The notes below the pieces were generated by a model. That model ran no database searches. It was given only the letters and a program-made list of their open reading frames with translations, and was not told the DNA's origin. The position numbers and the translations under genes are program-made. From Acetobacteraceae bacterium (GTDB taxonomy: Bacteria > Pseudomonadota > Alphaproteobacteria > Acetobacterales > Acetobacteraceae), in assembly GCA_027306955.1 (NCBI GenBank), contig DAHUXX010000282.1, forward strand, positions 1 through 21,566: a DNA stretch of 21,566 bases. The letters are read 5' to 3'. This document shows positions 1-6,592 of this stretch, one piece after another. Every line of letters starts with the position of its first letter. The first letter of the stretch is position 1.

Positions 1-47
1 AAGATTCGGGCGGAGCCCGGAATCCACGAAGATTCGGGCGGAGCCCG
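1..47. repeat. Two direct copies of a 19-bp hairpin-forming repeat, possible tyrA terminator
   Basis: The 19-mer AAGATTCGGGCGGAGCCCG occurs at 1-19 and again at 29-47, a period of 28 bp. Each copy holds the inverted repeat CGGGC-GGA-GCCCG. In the left copy the stem extends through GATT and AATC with one bulged base. The block lies directly after the tyrA stop, so the tyrA transcript would run into both hairpins. No clear U-tract is visible inside the window. The block starts at base 1, so further copies may lie to the left. It could be a terminator, a 3' mRNA-stabilising element or a dispersed intergenic repeat. Confidence 0.6.
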
Positions 48-52
48 ACCGT

Positions 53-940
53 TCAGGCCTGTTTTCGTTCGATCAGCCCGCGCCGGATCACCCGTCCGCG
101 CTCGATCCGGTGTTCGATATACGCGCCATCCCCCCAGCGCACGGCACGCGCCATCGCCTGTGCGTCCTCCATGAAGCGCGCGAGCATTTCCAGCAGCGCC
201 TCGCGGTTGTTGAGGAAGACGTCGCGCCACATCACGGGGTCCGAGGCGGCGATGCGGGTGAAGTCGCGGAAGCCGGAGGCGGCGAACTGCAGCACTTCCT
301 CGCGGCTCTGGCTTTCGAGGTCGTCGGCGGTGCCGCAGATGGTGAACGCGATGAGGTGTGGCAGGTGGCTCACGATCGCGAGCACGCGGTCATGGTGCGC
401 GGGTTCCATGGTCGTTACCATGGAGCCGCAGCGGCGCCAGAGTTCCGCGGTTTTTTCCACCGCCGCCTCGTCCGTGCCCGGTGGTGGCGTGAGCAGGCAC
501 CAGCGGCCCTCGAACAGTTCGGCGAAGCCGGCGTCGGGGCCGGAATGTTCCGTGCCGGCGAGCGGGTGCGCAGGGACGAAGTGCACACCGCCGGGGACCA
601 GCGGCCCGACATCGCGGATCACCGACTGTTTCGTTGATCCCACGTCCGTGAGGATCGCGTCCGGCGAGAGATGTGGCGCTATCGCCTGGGCGAGCGCCGC
701 ATAGGCGCCGACCGGCGCGCACAGCATGATGCAGTCCGCGCCGGCGACGGCCTCTTCCGCGGTCGCCACCACGCGGTCGGCGAGGCCGAGTTCGCGCACG
801 CGCTCGCGCGTCGCCTCGCTGCGGGCGGTGGCGACGATCTCAGCCGCGATGTTGCCGCGCGCCCGGGCGACGCGCGCGACCGACCTGCCGATGAGCCCAA
901 CGCCGATCAGGGCGAGGCGCCGAAACAGCGGTTCAGCCAT
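53..940 (-). CDS. tyrA: Prephenate/arogenate (cyclohexadienyl) dehydrogenase
   Basis: Predicted 295-residue NAD(P)-dependent dehydrogenase of tyrosine synthesis, oxidising prephenate or arogenate with decarboxylation. The N-terminal Rossmann loop is GVGLIG (residues 13-18). DVGSTKQSV (99-107) and HPLAGTEHSG (125-134) are hallmark TyrA motifs, the latter with the catalytic-type histidine. The length suits a stand-alone TyrA with no fused chorismate mutase and no evident ACT domain. The open frame extends upstream to about 1333, but that part is a shadow of hisC. The ATG at 940 gives a normal TyrA N-terminus and overlaps the hisC stop by 8 bases, suggesting translational coupling. Prephenate versus arogenate specificity cannot be read from the sequence. 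Confidence 0.93.
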   Translation of the reverse strand: MAEPLFRRLALIGVGLIGRSVARVARARGNIAAEIVATARSEATRERVRELGLADRVVATAEEAVAGADCIMLCAPVGAYAALAQAIAPHLSPDAILTDVGSTKQSVIRDVGPLVPGGVHFVPAHPLAGTEHSGPDAGFAELFEGRWCLLTPPPGTDEAAVEKTAELWRRCGSMVTTMEPAHHDRVLAIVSHLPHLIAFTICGTADDLESQSREEVLQFAASGFRDFTRIAASDPVMWRDVFLNNREALLEMLARFMEDAQAMARAVRWGDGAYIEHRIERGRVIRRGLIERKQA

Positions 941-2069
941 CCTTTTGCGCAGCCATGAAAGCGGTGAGCGCCTCGGCGACCAGGCCGCATTCCTCGTCGG
1001 TGCCGACGGTGATGCGCAGGCAGTGCGGCAGGTCGTAGGCGCCCATGGCGCGCACGATGAGGCCGCGGGCGCGCAACGCGGCATCGGCGGCGGCGGCCCG
1101 CGCGGGGGTGGCAAAATCGGCGAGGAAAAAATTGCCGTGGCTGGGCCAGACCTTGATCCCGGCGCGCTCCAGCGCGGCGGAGAGCCTGGCCCTGGCGCGG
1201 GCGTTGTGCTCGCGCCCCTTCTCGACCCATCCCGGCTCCGCCAGCGCCGCGACCGCCGCGGCCTGGGCGGCGATGTTGACGTTGAACACGCCACGCACGC
1301 GGTTGAGGGCATCGATCGCGCCGGCGGGCGCATAGGCCCAGCCCACGCGCATGCCGCCGAGCCCGTAGATCTTGCTGAAGGTGCGCAGCATCACGGTGTT
1401 TTCGCCGGCATCGACAAGCTTCACGCCGGGGTCGTAGTCCGCGGCTTCGACATATTCGGCGTAGGCGGCGTCGATCACCAGCAGGATGTCCGCGCGCAGC
1501 CCGGCGCGCAACCGCTCCATCTCCGCTTGCGGCAGGAGGCTACCGGTCGGGTTGTTGGGGTTGGCGACAAAGACAATACGTGTCGCTTCCGTCACGTTTG
1601 CCAGCAGCGCGTCCACGTCGGTGGTGAGATTCCGCTCCGGCACCTTGATGACGCGGCTGCCGGCATAGGTGCCGGCGATCTGGTACATCGTAAAGCCGTG
1701 CATCGACATCAGGATGTCCGTGCCGGCGCCGCCGTAGATGTGGCAGAGATGGCCGATCAGCTCATCGGAGCCGGTGCCGCAGACGATACGGGTGGGGTCG
1801 AGCCCGTGGCGCCGGCCGATCGCCGCGCGCAGCGCCGTGGAGGCGCCGTCCGGGTAGCGGAAGATTTCGGAGGCGACCTTGGTGTAGGCGGCGACGGCGC
1901 CAGGCGGCGGGCCGAACGCGCCCTCGTTGGACGAGAGCTTGATGACACGGTTGACGCCCTCGAGCTTGCCCTCGCCGCCGACATAGGCGGCGATCTTCAT
2001 CACCTCGGGACGCGGCTGCGGATGAAGCTGGGGCGGGGCGGGGTGCATGGTTTCCGGCGCGTTCATCAT
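933..2069 (-). CDS. hisC: Histidinol-phosphate / aromatic aminotransferase
   Basis: Predicted 378-residue PLP-dependent class I/II aminotransferase of the HisC family. The PLP-binding lysine is K233 in TFSKIYGLGGMRVGW. Other family motifs are KLSSNEGAFGPP near the N-terminus, FVANPNNPTG in the middle and CLRITVGTDEE near the C-terminus. Lying between chorismate mutase and tyrA, it may transaminate prephenate or aromatic keto acids as well as, or instead of, imidazole-acetol phosphate. Two adjacent ATGs are possible. The first, at 2069, overlaps the chorismate mutase stop as ATGA. The second, at 2066, sits at a slightly better distance from the GAGGGAC ribosome-binding site. The frame runs much further upstream, but that extension is a shadow of the mutase gene. 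Confidence 0.92.
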   Translation of the reverse strand: MMNAPETMHPAPPQLHPQPRPEVMKIAAYVGGEGKLEGVNRVIKLSSNEGAFGPPPGAVAAYTKVASEIFRYPDGASTALRAAIGRRHGLDPTRIVCGTGSDELIGHLCHIYGGAGTDILMSMHGFTMYQIAGTYAGSRVIKVPERNLTTDVDALLANVTEATRIVFVANPNNPTGSLLPQAEMERLRAGLRADILLVIDAAYAEYVEAADYDPGVKLVDAGENTVMLRTFSKIYGLGGMRVGWAYAPAGAIDALNRVRGVFNVNIAAQAAAVAALAEPGWVEKGREHNARARARLSAALERAGIKVWPSHGNFFLADFATPARAAAADAALRARGLIVRAMGAYDLPHCLRITVGTDEECGLVAEALTAFMAAQKDG

Positions 2070-2941
2070 GGTCCCTCGGACGTTGCGTCGATCGGGGTGG
2101 CGTAGGCACCGAGCAGCACACCGGGGCGCGGCAGGTCGGCGAGCGCGAGGCGCGGGTCGTCCTCCTCGAGGAATCCCGCGACATCGACCAGCGCCAGTGC
2201 CTCGCCACCGGCGCGGCGCAACAGGACGCTGGCATCCGCGAACCCCACGCGCGACAGCGCCGCGGCGAGGCTCGCATGGCTCATCCCGCCGGGCAGCTCG
2301 AAGGCGATCAGGCTGCGGTCGTCGCCGCTGGGGTCCGGCGCGCGGGTGGCGACGACAAAACCCTCGGCGTGCGGCGCGCCTTCCGGCCGACGGCGCCAGA
2401 ACGGCAGCCGGGCCGAGACATGGATGCGCGGCCCGTCGCCGTGCGGCAGCGCGGTCCACCAGGCGGTGGGCTCGTCGGCGGTGGGCAATGGCAGCAGCGC
2501 CGCGGAGGCGGCGCCGCTGCTGACCTGGGCGATGGCGCGTGCCGGCGTGCGGTACAGGTGCAGGGCCACGAGGGCACCGAAATGCTCGCGCGCCAGTGCG
2601 GCCATGCCGTCGTCCGGCGCGGTCTCGCAGACGGCAACCGCGACCTTGCCCTCGATCGCGGTGAAGCCCAGGAACATCTCGCGCCAGATGCGCACCAGCG
2701 TCTGCGGCGGCAGCGGTCCGCGGTGGCGCGCCAGCAGGCGGCGGATGATGGCAGCCTCGCGTCCCGGGCGCGTCTTGACCCCGGATTTCGAGGGCAGGCG
2801 GCCGATGCGCTCGACCACGTCGGCGCGCTGCATCAGGAGGTCGTGCAGGCGGTTGTCGATCGCGTCGATCTCGGCGCGCAGCGCGGCAAGATCCGGCTTG
2901 CTCGTGGCGGCCTTGGGGTCGGGGGGGACGTTGTCTGGCAT
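2066..2941 (-). CDS. aroQ: AroQ chorismate mutase with degenerate prephenate dehydratase/ACT-like tail
   Basis: Predicted 291 residues. Residues 17-95 form an all-helical AroQ chorismate mutase (chorismate to prephenate): LRAEIDAID (R22), LLMQRADVVERIG (R39) and RPGREAAIIRRLL (R61, E62) carry the usual substrate-binding arginines. The remaining 190 or so residues resemble a P-protein that has lost parts. YRTPARAIAQVSSGAASAALLPL looks like the first dehydratase lobe, FVVATRAP occupies the place of the TRF segment, and SLIAFELPGGMSHASLAAAL looks like an ACT start. The GPxGT motif, the TRF catalytic threonine and the ESRP regulatory motif are not seen. Dehydratase activity is therefore unlikely, while a regulatory role is possible. 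It is the first gene of the operon; the longer upstream frame covers the metX promoter side and is rejected. Confidence 0.85.
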   Translation of the reverse strand: MPDNVPPDPKAATSKPDLAALRAEIDAIDNRLHDLLMQRADVVERIGRLPSKSGVKTRPGREAAIIRRLLARHRGPLPPQTLVRIWREMFLGFTAIEGKVAVAVCETAPDDGMAALAREHFGALVALHLYRTPARAIAQVSSGAASAALLPLPTADEPTAWWTALPHGDGPRIHVSARLPFWRRRPEGAPHAEGFVVATRAPDPSGDDRSLIAFELPGGMSHASLAAALSRVGFADASVLLRRAGGEALALVDVAGFLEEDDPRLALADLPRPGVLLGAYATPIDATSEGP

Positions 2942-3116
2942 TCCGTTTCTTCGCGACGCCGGAACGTCGTAACCGATGCGCCTCCAACTGCAAAGCACAG
3001 GTTCCACGAAGCGGCGGGAGCATGCCACCAACGCGCGGTTGCAACGCGGGCCCCGTCTGCGCATATCCCTCGTCTGCGCATATCCCCCGTCTGCGCACAT
3101 CCCGCGCGGAGCCGCC
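2942..3116. promoter_or_regulatory. Divergent intergenic region between aroQ and metX
   Basis: This 175-bp gap must hold the promoters of the aromatic operon (leftward) and metX-metW (rightward). It contains the perfect 8-bp palindrome GTTGCAAC (3038-3045), a CGACG/CGTCG inverted repeat (2954-2958 and 2965-2969) close to the aroQ start, and a triple 17-bp tandem repeat next to metX. No convincing -35/-10 pair was found by eye. The SAM-II riboswitch expected upstream of many alphaproteobacterial metX genes was not recognised. Confidence 0.5.
3054..3104 (+). repeat. Three tandem 17-bp repeats directly upstream of metX
   Basis: Units lie at 3054-3070, 3071-3087 and 3088-3104 with the core CGTCTGCGCATATCCC. 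Units 1 and 2 differ only in their last base. Unit 3 has CACATC for CATATC. The array ends 12 bases before the metX ATG and abuts its GGAG ribosome-binding site, so it lies in the 5' leader or promoter. A 17-bp period is not a multiple of three and is roughly 1.6 helical turns. Confidence 0.85.
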
Positions 3117-4250
3117 ATGGACCTGCCCGACCTGCCGGAGGCCGAACACCAGAACGTCCGCTTCGCGGACGGGTTCGTGCTCGACTGCGGCACGACGCTG
3201 CCGGAACTCACCGTCGCCTACCGCACCTACGGCACGCTGGACGCGGCGCGCGCCAACGCGGTGCTGGTCTGCCATGCGTTGACCGGCGACCAGTACGTCG
3301 CGGAACCCTCGCCCGTCACGGGCAAGGAGGGCTGGTGGACGCAGGTGGTCGGCCCCGGCCGGCCGGTGGACACGGACAGATACTTCGTGATCTGCGCCAA
3401 CGTGCTCGGCGGCTGCATGGGCAGCACCGGGCCGCGCAGCCTGCGCCCGGACGGTTCACGTTGGGGCACGGATTTCCCGCCGGTGACCATCCGCGACATG
3501 GTGCGCGCGCAGAAGCGCCTGGTGGAGCATCTCGGCATCGAGCGGCTGTTCGCGGTCATCGGCGGCTCGATGGGCGGGATGCAGGTGCTGGAATGGGCCT
3601 CGACCTATCCCGACGCGTTGTTTGCCGCGGTACCGATCGCGGCAGCCTCGCACCATTCGGCACAGAACATCGCCTTCCACGAGGTCGGCCGCCAGGCGAT
3701 CTTCGCCGACCCCGAGTACCACGGCGGGCGCTACCACGAGCATGGCACCATCCCCGCGCGCGGGCTCGCGGTAGCGCGCATGGCCGCCCACATCACCTAC
3801 CTCTCGGAGGAGGCGCTGGCGCGGAAGTTCGGCCGGCGGCTGCAGAACGGGGGGCTGTCGATCTTCGGCGACATGTTCCAGGTGGAATCCTACCTCCGCC
3901 ACCAGGGCAGCACCTTCGTCCGCCGCTTCGATGCCAATTCGTACCTGACCATCACCCGTGCGATGGATTATTTCGACCTCGCGGCGGACCACGGGGACGA
4001 CCTCGCCGCCGCCTTCGCGGGAACGAAAGCCCGGTTCTGCGTCGTGAGCTTTTCCAGCGACTGGCTGTTCCCCACGCGCGAGAGCCGGGCGCTGGTGCGC
4101 GCCCTCAACCGCGCCGCGGCCAACGTGAGCTTCGTCGAGATCCCGACCGACAAGGGCCACGACGCTTTCCTGCTCGACGAGCCGGATTTCCACCGCACGC
4201 TCGCGGGCTTCCTCGCCGGCTGCGCGGAACGGGCGGGAATCGTGCGGTGA
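3117..4250 (+). CDS. metX: Homoserine O-acyltransferase (MetX)
   Basis: Predicted 377-residue alpha/beta-hydrolase-fold enzyme transferring an acyl group (acetyl or succinyl) from CoA to homoserine, the committed step of methionine synthesis. The nucleophile is S151 in VIGGSMGGMQ. The other triad members are D315 in SSDWLFP and H348 in KGHDAF. CHALTGDQ near the N-terminus is typical of MetX. The ATG at 3117 follows a GGAG ribosome-binding site at 3108-3111 and gives the usual N-terminus. The frame is open upstream to 2976, but that part covers the tandem repeats. It is followed 13 bp later by metW, its usual alphaproteobacterial partner. Acetyl versus succinyl specificity cannot be decided here. 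Confidence 0.95.
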   Translation: MDLPDLPEAEHQNVRFADGFVLDCGTTLPELTVAYRTYGTLDAARANAVLVCHALTGDQYVAEPSPVTGKEGWWTQVVGPGRPVDTDRYFVICANVLGGCMGSTGPRSLRPDGSRWGTDFPPVTIRDMVRAQKRLVEHLGIERLFAVIGGSMGGMQVLEWASTYPDALFAAVPIAAASHHSAQNIAFHEVGRQAIFADPEYHGGRYHEHGTIPARGLAVARMAAHITYLSEEALARKFGRRLQNGGLSIFGDMFQVESYLRHQGSTFVRRFDANSYLTITRAMDYFDLAADHGDDLAAAFAGTKARFCVVSFSSDWLFPTRESRALVRALNRAAANVSFVEIPTDKGHDAFLLDEPDFHRTLAGFLAGCAERAGIVR

Positions 4251-4263
4251 CAGGATTGGGGCG

Positions 4264-4917
4264 ATGAACCAGATCAGTCGGCCGGCTCCCGAACCCATCA
4301 AGTTCGTCGCCAAGAACATGCGCCTCGACCTGCGGTTGATCGCGGAAATGATCGAGCCCGGCTCGCGCGTGCTCGACATCGGCTCGGGCGACGGCAGCCT
4401 GATCGAGACGCTCTTCCGCACCAGGGGCTGCGATGCGCGCGGCATCGAGATCGACATGGCGGAGGTGACGCGCTCGGTGGCGCATGGCCTGCCGGTGATG
4501 CACGGCGACGCCGACCACGACCTCGCCGAATATCCCGATGGCGCCTTCGATTTCGTGGTGCTGAGCCGCACGCTGCAGGCGGTGGAGCGGCCGCGCGAGG
4601 TGTTGCGGCACATGCTGCGCATCGGCACGCGCGCGATCGTGAGCTTTCCCAATTTCGGCCACTGGCTGGTGCGCTTGCAGCTGCTCAGCACCGGGCGGAT
4701 GCCGATGACGAGCGTGTGGTCGCGCGCCTGGTACGAGACGCCGAACATCCACCCCTGCACGATCCGCGACTGCATGGCGCTGTGCGAGCAGGACGGCTAC
4801 GTGATCGAGCAGTGGCTCGCCGTCGACGATGCCGGCCAGCGCTCGCCGTGGCGTCGCTTCCCGGGCCTCGCGAACATTTTCGGCGAGCAGGCGCTGTTCC
4901 GGCTGCGCAAGGCTTAG
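4264..4917 (+). CDS. metW: Methionine biosynthesis protein MetW
   Basis: Predicted 217-residue methyltransferase-fold protein of the MetW family. In alphaproteobacteria and pseudomonads MetW accompanies MetX and is needed for, or stimulates, homoserine acylation. A Rossmann SAM-like loop, VLDIGSGDGSL, spans residues 37-47. SRTLQAVERPREVL and SFPNFGHWLVRLQLLSTGRMP are characteristic MetW stretches, followed by WYETPNIHPCTIRDC. The start is the ATG at 4264, 13 bp after metX, with AGGA at 4252-4255, so the two genes probably form one operon. It ends 12 bp before a convergent methyltransferase gene, and no good terminator hairpin is visible between them. Confidence 0.93.
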   Translation: MNQISRPAPEPIKFVAKNMRLDLRLIAEMIEPGSRVLDIGSGDGSLIETLFRTRGCDARGIEIDMAEVTRSVAHGLPVMHGDADHDLAEYPDGAFDFVVLSRTLQAVERPREVLRHMLRIGTRAIVSFPNFGHWLVRLQLLSTGRMPMTSVWSRAWYETPNIHPCTIRDCMALCEQDGYVIEQWLAVDDAGQRSPWRRFPGLANIFGEQALFRLRKA

Positions 4918-4929
4918 GCGCGGCTTCTC

Positions 4930-5637
4930 CTAGACCGCCGGCACCAGCACCCGCCGGCGCTTCGGCTTGCCGCCAACGGGAATCACGCCATAGAGGTCCT
5001 TCGTCGCCTCGGTGATGGTGACGCCGGCGAGTCGCGGCGCGGCGCGGCCGCCGCGTTCCCACAATCTCGCTCCCCTCAGCACCAGGCGTGACTGCATCGG
5101 CGGCACGAACAGCGCCGTCTCCCGCCGCTCGACGCGGAACAGGGAGCGCGCGAGCAGCCGGCCGATCTGCCCGGGCGAATAGGGCTGGCCCTGGCCGAAG
5201 GGCGTGCTCTCCGCGTGCGCCCATATGCCGCTGCGGTTGGGAGCGACCACCAGCAGCCGCCCGTCGTCCTTCAGCACGCGCCAGACCTCGCGCAGCATCG
5301 CCCGCGCGTTCTCCGCGGATTCGATGCCGTGCACCATCAGCACGCGGTCGAAGCTGAGATCGGGGAAGGGCAGCGCGTCCTCCTCCGCGACACAGGTGAG
5401 GCTCGGTCCGTCCGGCGGCCAGCGCGCGCTGCCGAGCTGCGCCGGGATGACGGCGACGATCCGCCCCGTGCCGCTGCGCCAGATGCGCAGATACGGCAGC
5501 GTGTAGCCGAGGCCGAGCAGGGACTGGCCGCCGAGATCGGGCCAGGCCGCCGCCAGCCGCTCGCGCAGCAGTCGCGCCGCGATCGCGCCACCGCGCGTCG
5601 CGTAGAACTGCGCCGCCGCGTGGACGTCGGTCGCCAT
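4930..5637 (-). CDS. Class I SAM-dependent methyltransferase-like protein, substrate unknown
   Basis: Predicted 235 residues with a Methyltransf_11-type fold. The SAM-binding motif I is atypical: SLLGLGYTLPYL (39-50) has GLGYTLP where GCGTG is usual. Motif III/IV-like LPFPDLSFDRVLMVHGIES (89-107) and REVWRVLKDDGRLLVVAPN are clear. The C-terminus ends in a basic GGKPKRRRVL stretch. I chose the ATG at 5637 rather than the in-frame GTG at 5661, because ATDVHAAAQFYATRGG resembles the family N-terminus. No Shine-Dalgarno is seen, and a TATACG box lies only 6 bases upstream, so the message may be leaderless. It converges with metW and diverges from gloB. The substrate is not recognised. Confidence 0.8.
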   Translation of the reverse strand: MATDVHAAAQFYATRGGAIAARLLRERLAAAWPDLGGQSLLGLGYTLPYLRIWRSGTGRIVAVIPAQLGSARWPPDGPSLTCVAEEDALPFPDLSFDRVLMVHGIESAENARAMLREVWRVLKDDGRLLVVAPNRSGIWAHAESTPFGQGQPYSPGQIGRLLARSLFRVERRETALFVPPMQSRLVLRGARLWERGGRAAPRLAGVTITEATKDLYGVIPVGGKPKRRRVLVPAV

Positions 5638-5717
5638 GGCGCGCGTATAGCACGCCGGCACGCGGGAGGGGACGAGCGGTGGCTGGCAACGGTTCCCGGG
5701 GCTGTTAGGATTGAAGC

Positions 5718-6461
5718 ATGATCGAAGCCACCCCCGTCCCCATCCTCTCCGACAACTACGCCTGGCTGCTGCGCGAGCCGGAATCCGGCCTGTTCGCCAT
5801 CGTGGACCCCGCGGACGCGGCGCCGGTGATCGCCGCGATCGAGGCCGCGATCCGCGAGACGGGGGGCGAGTTGGCGCTGATCCTCCTCACCCACCACCAC
5901 GGCGATCACGTCGCCGGCACCGACGAGGTGCGGGCGCGGTTCGACGCCGCCGTGGTCGGCGCCCGGGCGGACGCGCATCGCCTGCCCCGGCTGGACCGGG
6001 CGGTGGCCGAGGGCTCGGAGGTGGATTTCGGCGCCGCGACCGCACGGGTGTGGGAAACGCCGGGGCACACGCGCGGGCACATCGCCTACGTCTTCACCGA
6101 GGGCGACCAGGGCGTCCTGATCTGCGGCGACACGTTGTTCAGCCTGGGCTGCGGCCGGCTGCTCGAGGGCACGGCGCAGGAGATGTTCACGTCCCTGCAG
6201 CGCTTCGCGTCCCTGCCGCCGGCGACCCTCGTCTGCTGCGGCCACGAATACACCGAGAGCAACGCCCGCTTCGCCCGGCACGCCGACCCGGAAAACCTCG
6301 ACCTGATGGCCTACGAGCAGAAGGTCCTGGCCTGGCGCGCCGCGGGCAGGCCAAGCCTGCCGAGCCGGCTGGCCGACGAACTCGCCTGCAACCCGTTCCT
6401 CCGGGCGCCGGACGTGGCCTCACTCGCGGACCTGCGCGCGCGCAAGGATAATTTCCGCTGA
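5718..6461 (+). CDS. gloB: Hydroxyacylglutathione hydrolase (glyoxalase II)
   Basis: Predicted 247-residue metallo-beta-lactamase-fold hydrolase that splits S-D-lactoylglutathione into lactate and glutathione, the second step of methylglyoxal detoxification. Metal ligands are visible: H59, H61, D63 and H64 in THHHGDH, H117 in TPGHTRGHIAY, D138 in CGDTLFSLGCGRL and H176 in CGHEYT. The GCGRLLEGTAQEM stretch separates GloB from other metallo-hydrolases. The ATG at 5718 is preceded by AGGA at 5707-5710. Length is close to the family norm, including the C-terminal glutathione-binding segment. It is transcribed divergently from the methyltransferase gene across an 80-bp gap. Confidence 0.95.
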   Translation: MIEATPVPILSDNYAWLLREPESGLFAIVDPADAAPVIAAIEAAIRETGGELALILLTHHHGDHVAGTDEVRARFDAAVVGARADAHRLPRLDRAVAEGSEVDFGAATARVWETPGHTRGHIAYVFTEGDQGVLICGDTLFSLGCGRLLEGTAQEMFTSLQRFASLPPATLVCCGHEYTESNARFARHADPENLDLMAYEQKVLAWRAAGRPSLPSRLADELACNPFLRAPDVASLADLRARKDNFR

Positions 6462-6592
6462 TTGATCTGCGCGACCCGGCCCTCGCAGCGCTGGACGTGA
6501 TGGCAGCGCTGCACTCGCCCCTCTAACTATCGCGTTTCAGCCTCTTTCCGGCTATAGTTCGCCTCAGAAATAAGGAATCGCCGGGAAGCTTC
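6462..6592 (+). promoter_or_regulatory. gloB-ftsK intergenic region with a candidate -10 box
   Basis: The 131-bp gap holds TATAGT at 6553-6558, a good match to a -10 box, about 35 bp before the ftsK start. No convincing -35 hexamer lies 16-18 bp upstream of it. Farther left are the sequence GCAGCGCTG at 6485-6493 and 6503-6511, and the perfect palindrome GCAGCGCTGC at 6503-6512. GGGAAG at 6583-6588 is the likely ftsK ribosome-binding site. This is a weak call made by eye. Confidence 0.35.

Noticed and set aside
2976..3116. Upstream extension of the metX frame through the tandem repeats
   Set aside because: A 17-bp repeat changes frame with each unit, so it cannot encode a repeated peptide. 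The GGAG site and family N-terminus both support the start at 3117.
2942..3116. SAM-II type riboswitch upstream of metX
   Set aside because: It was looked for because it is common in alphaproteobacteria, but the conserved A-rich and pseudoknot segments were not recognised by eye. A covariance search would settle it.
940..3275. Long N-terminal extensions of tyrA (to 1333) and hisC (to 3275)
   Set aside because: The extensions lie over neighbouring genes in other frames and have composition unlike proteins. The chosen ATGs give normal family N-termini and short operon overlaps.
726..4267. Plus-strand open frames of 459 and 663 codons opposite the aromatic operon and running into metX
   Set aside because: They are shadows of minus-strand aroQ-hisC-tyrA and of metX in another frame, with no domain signature.
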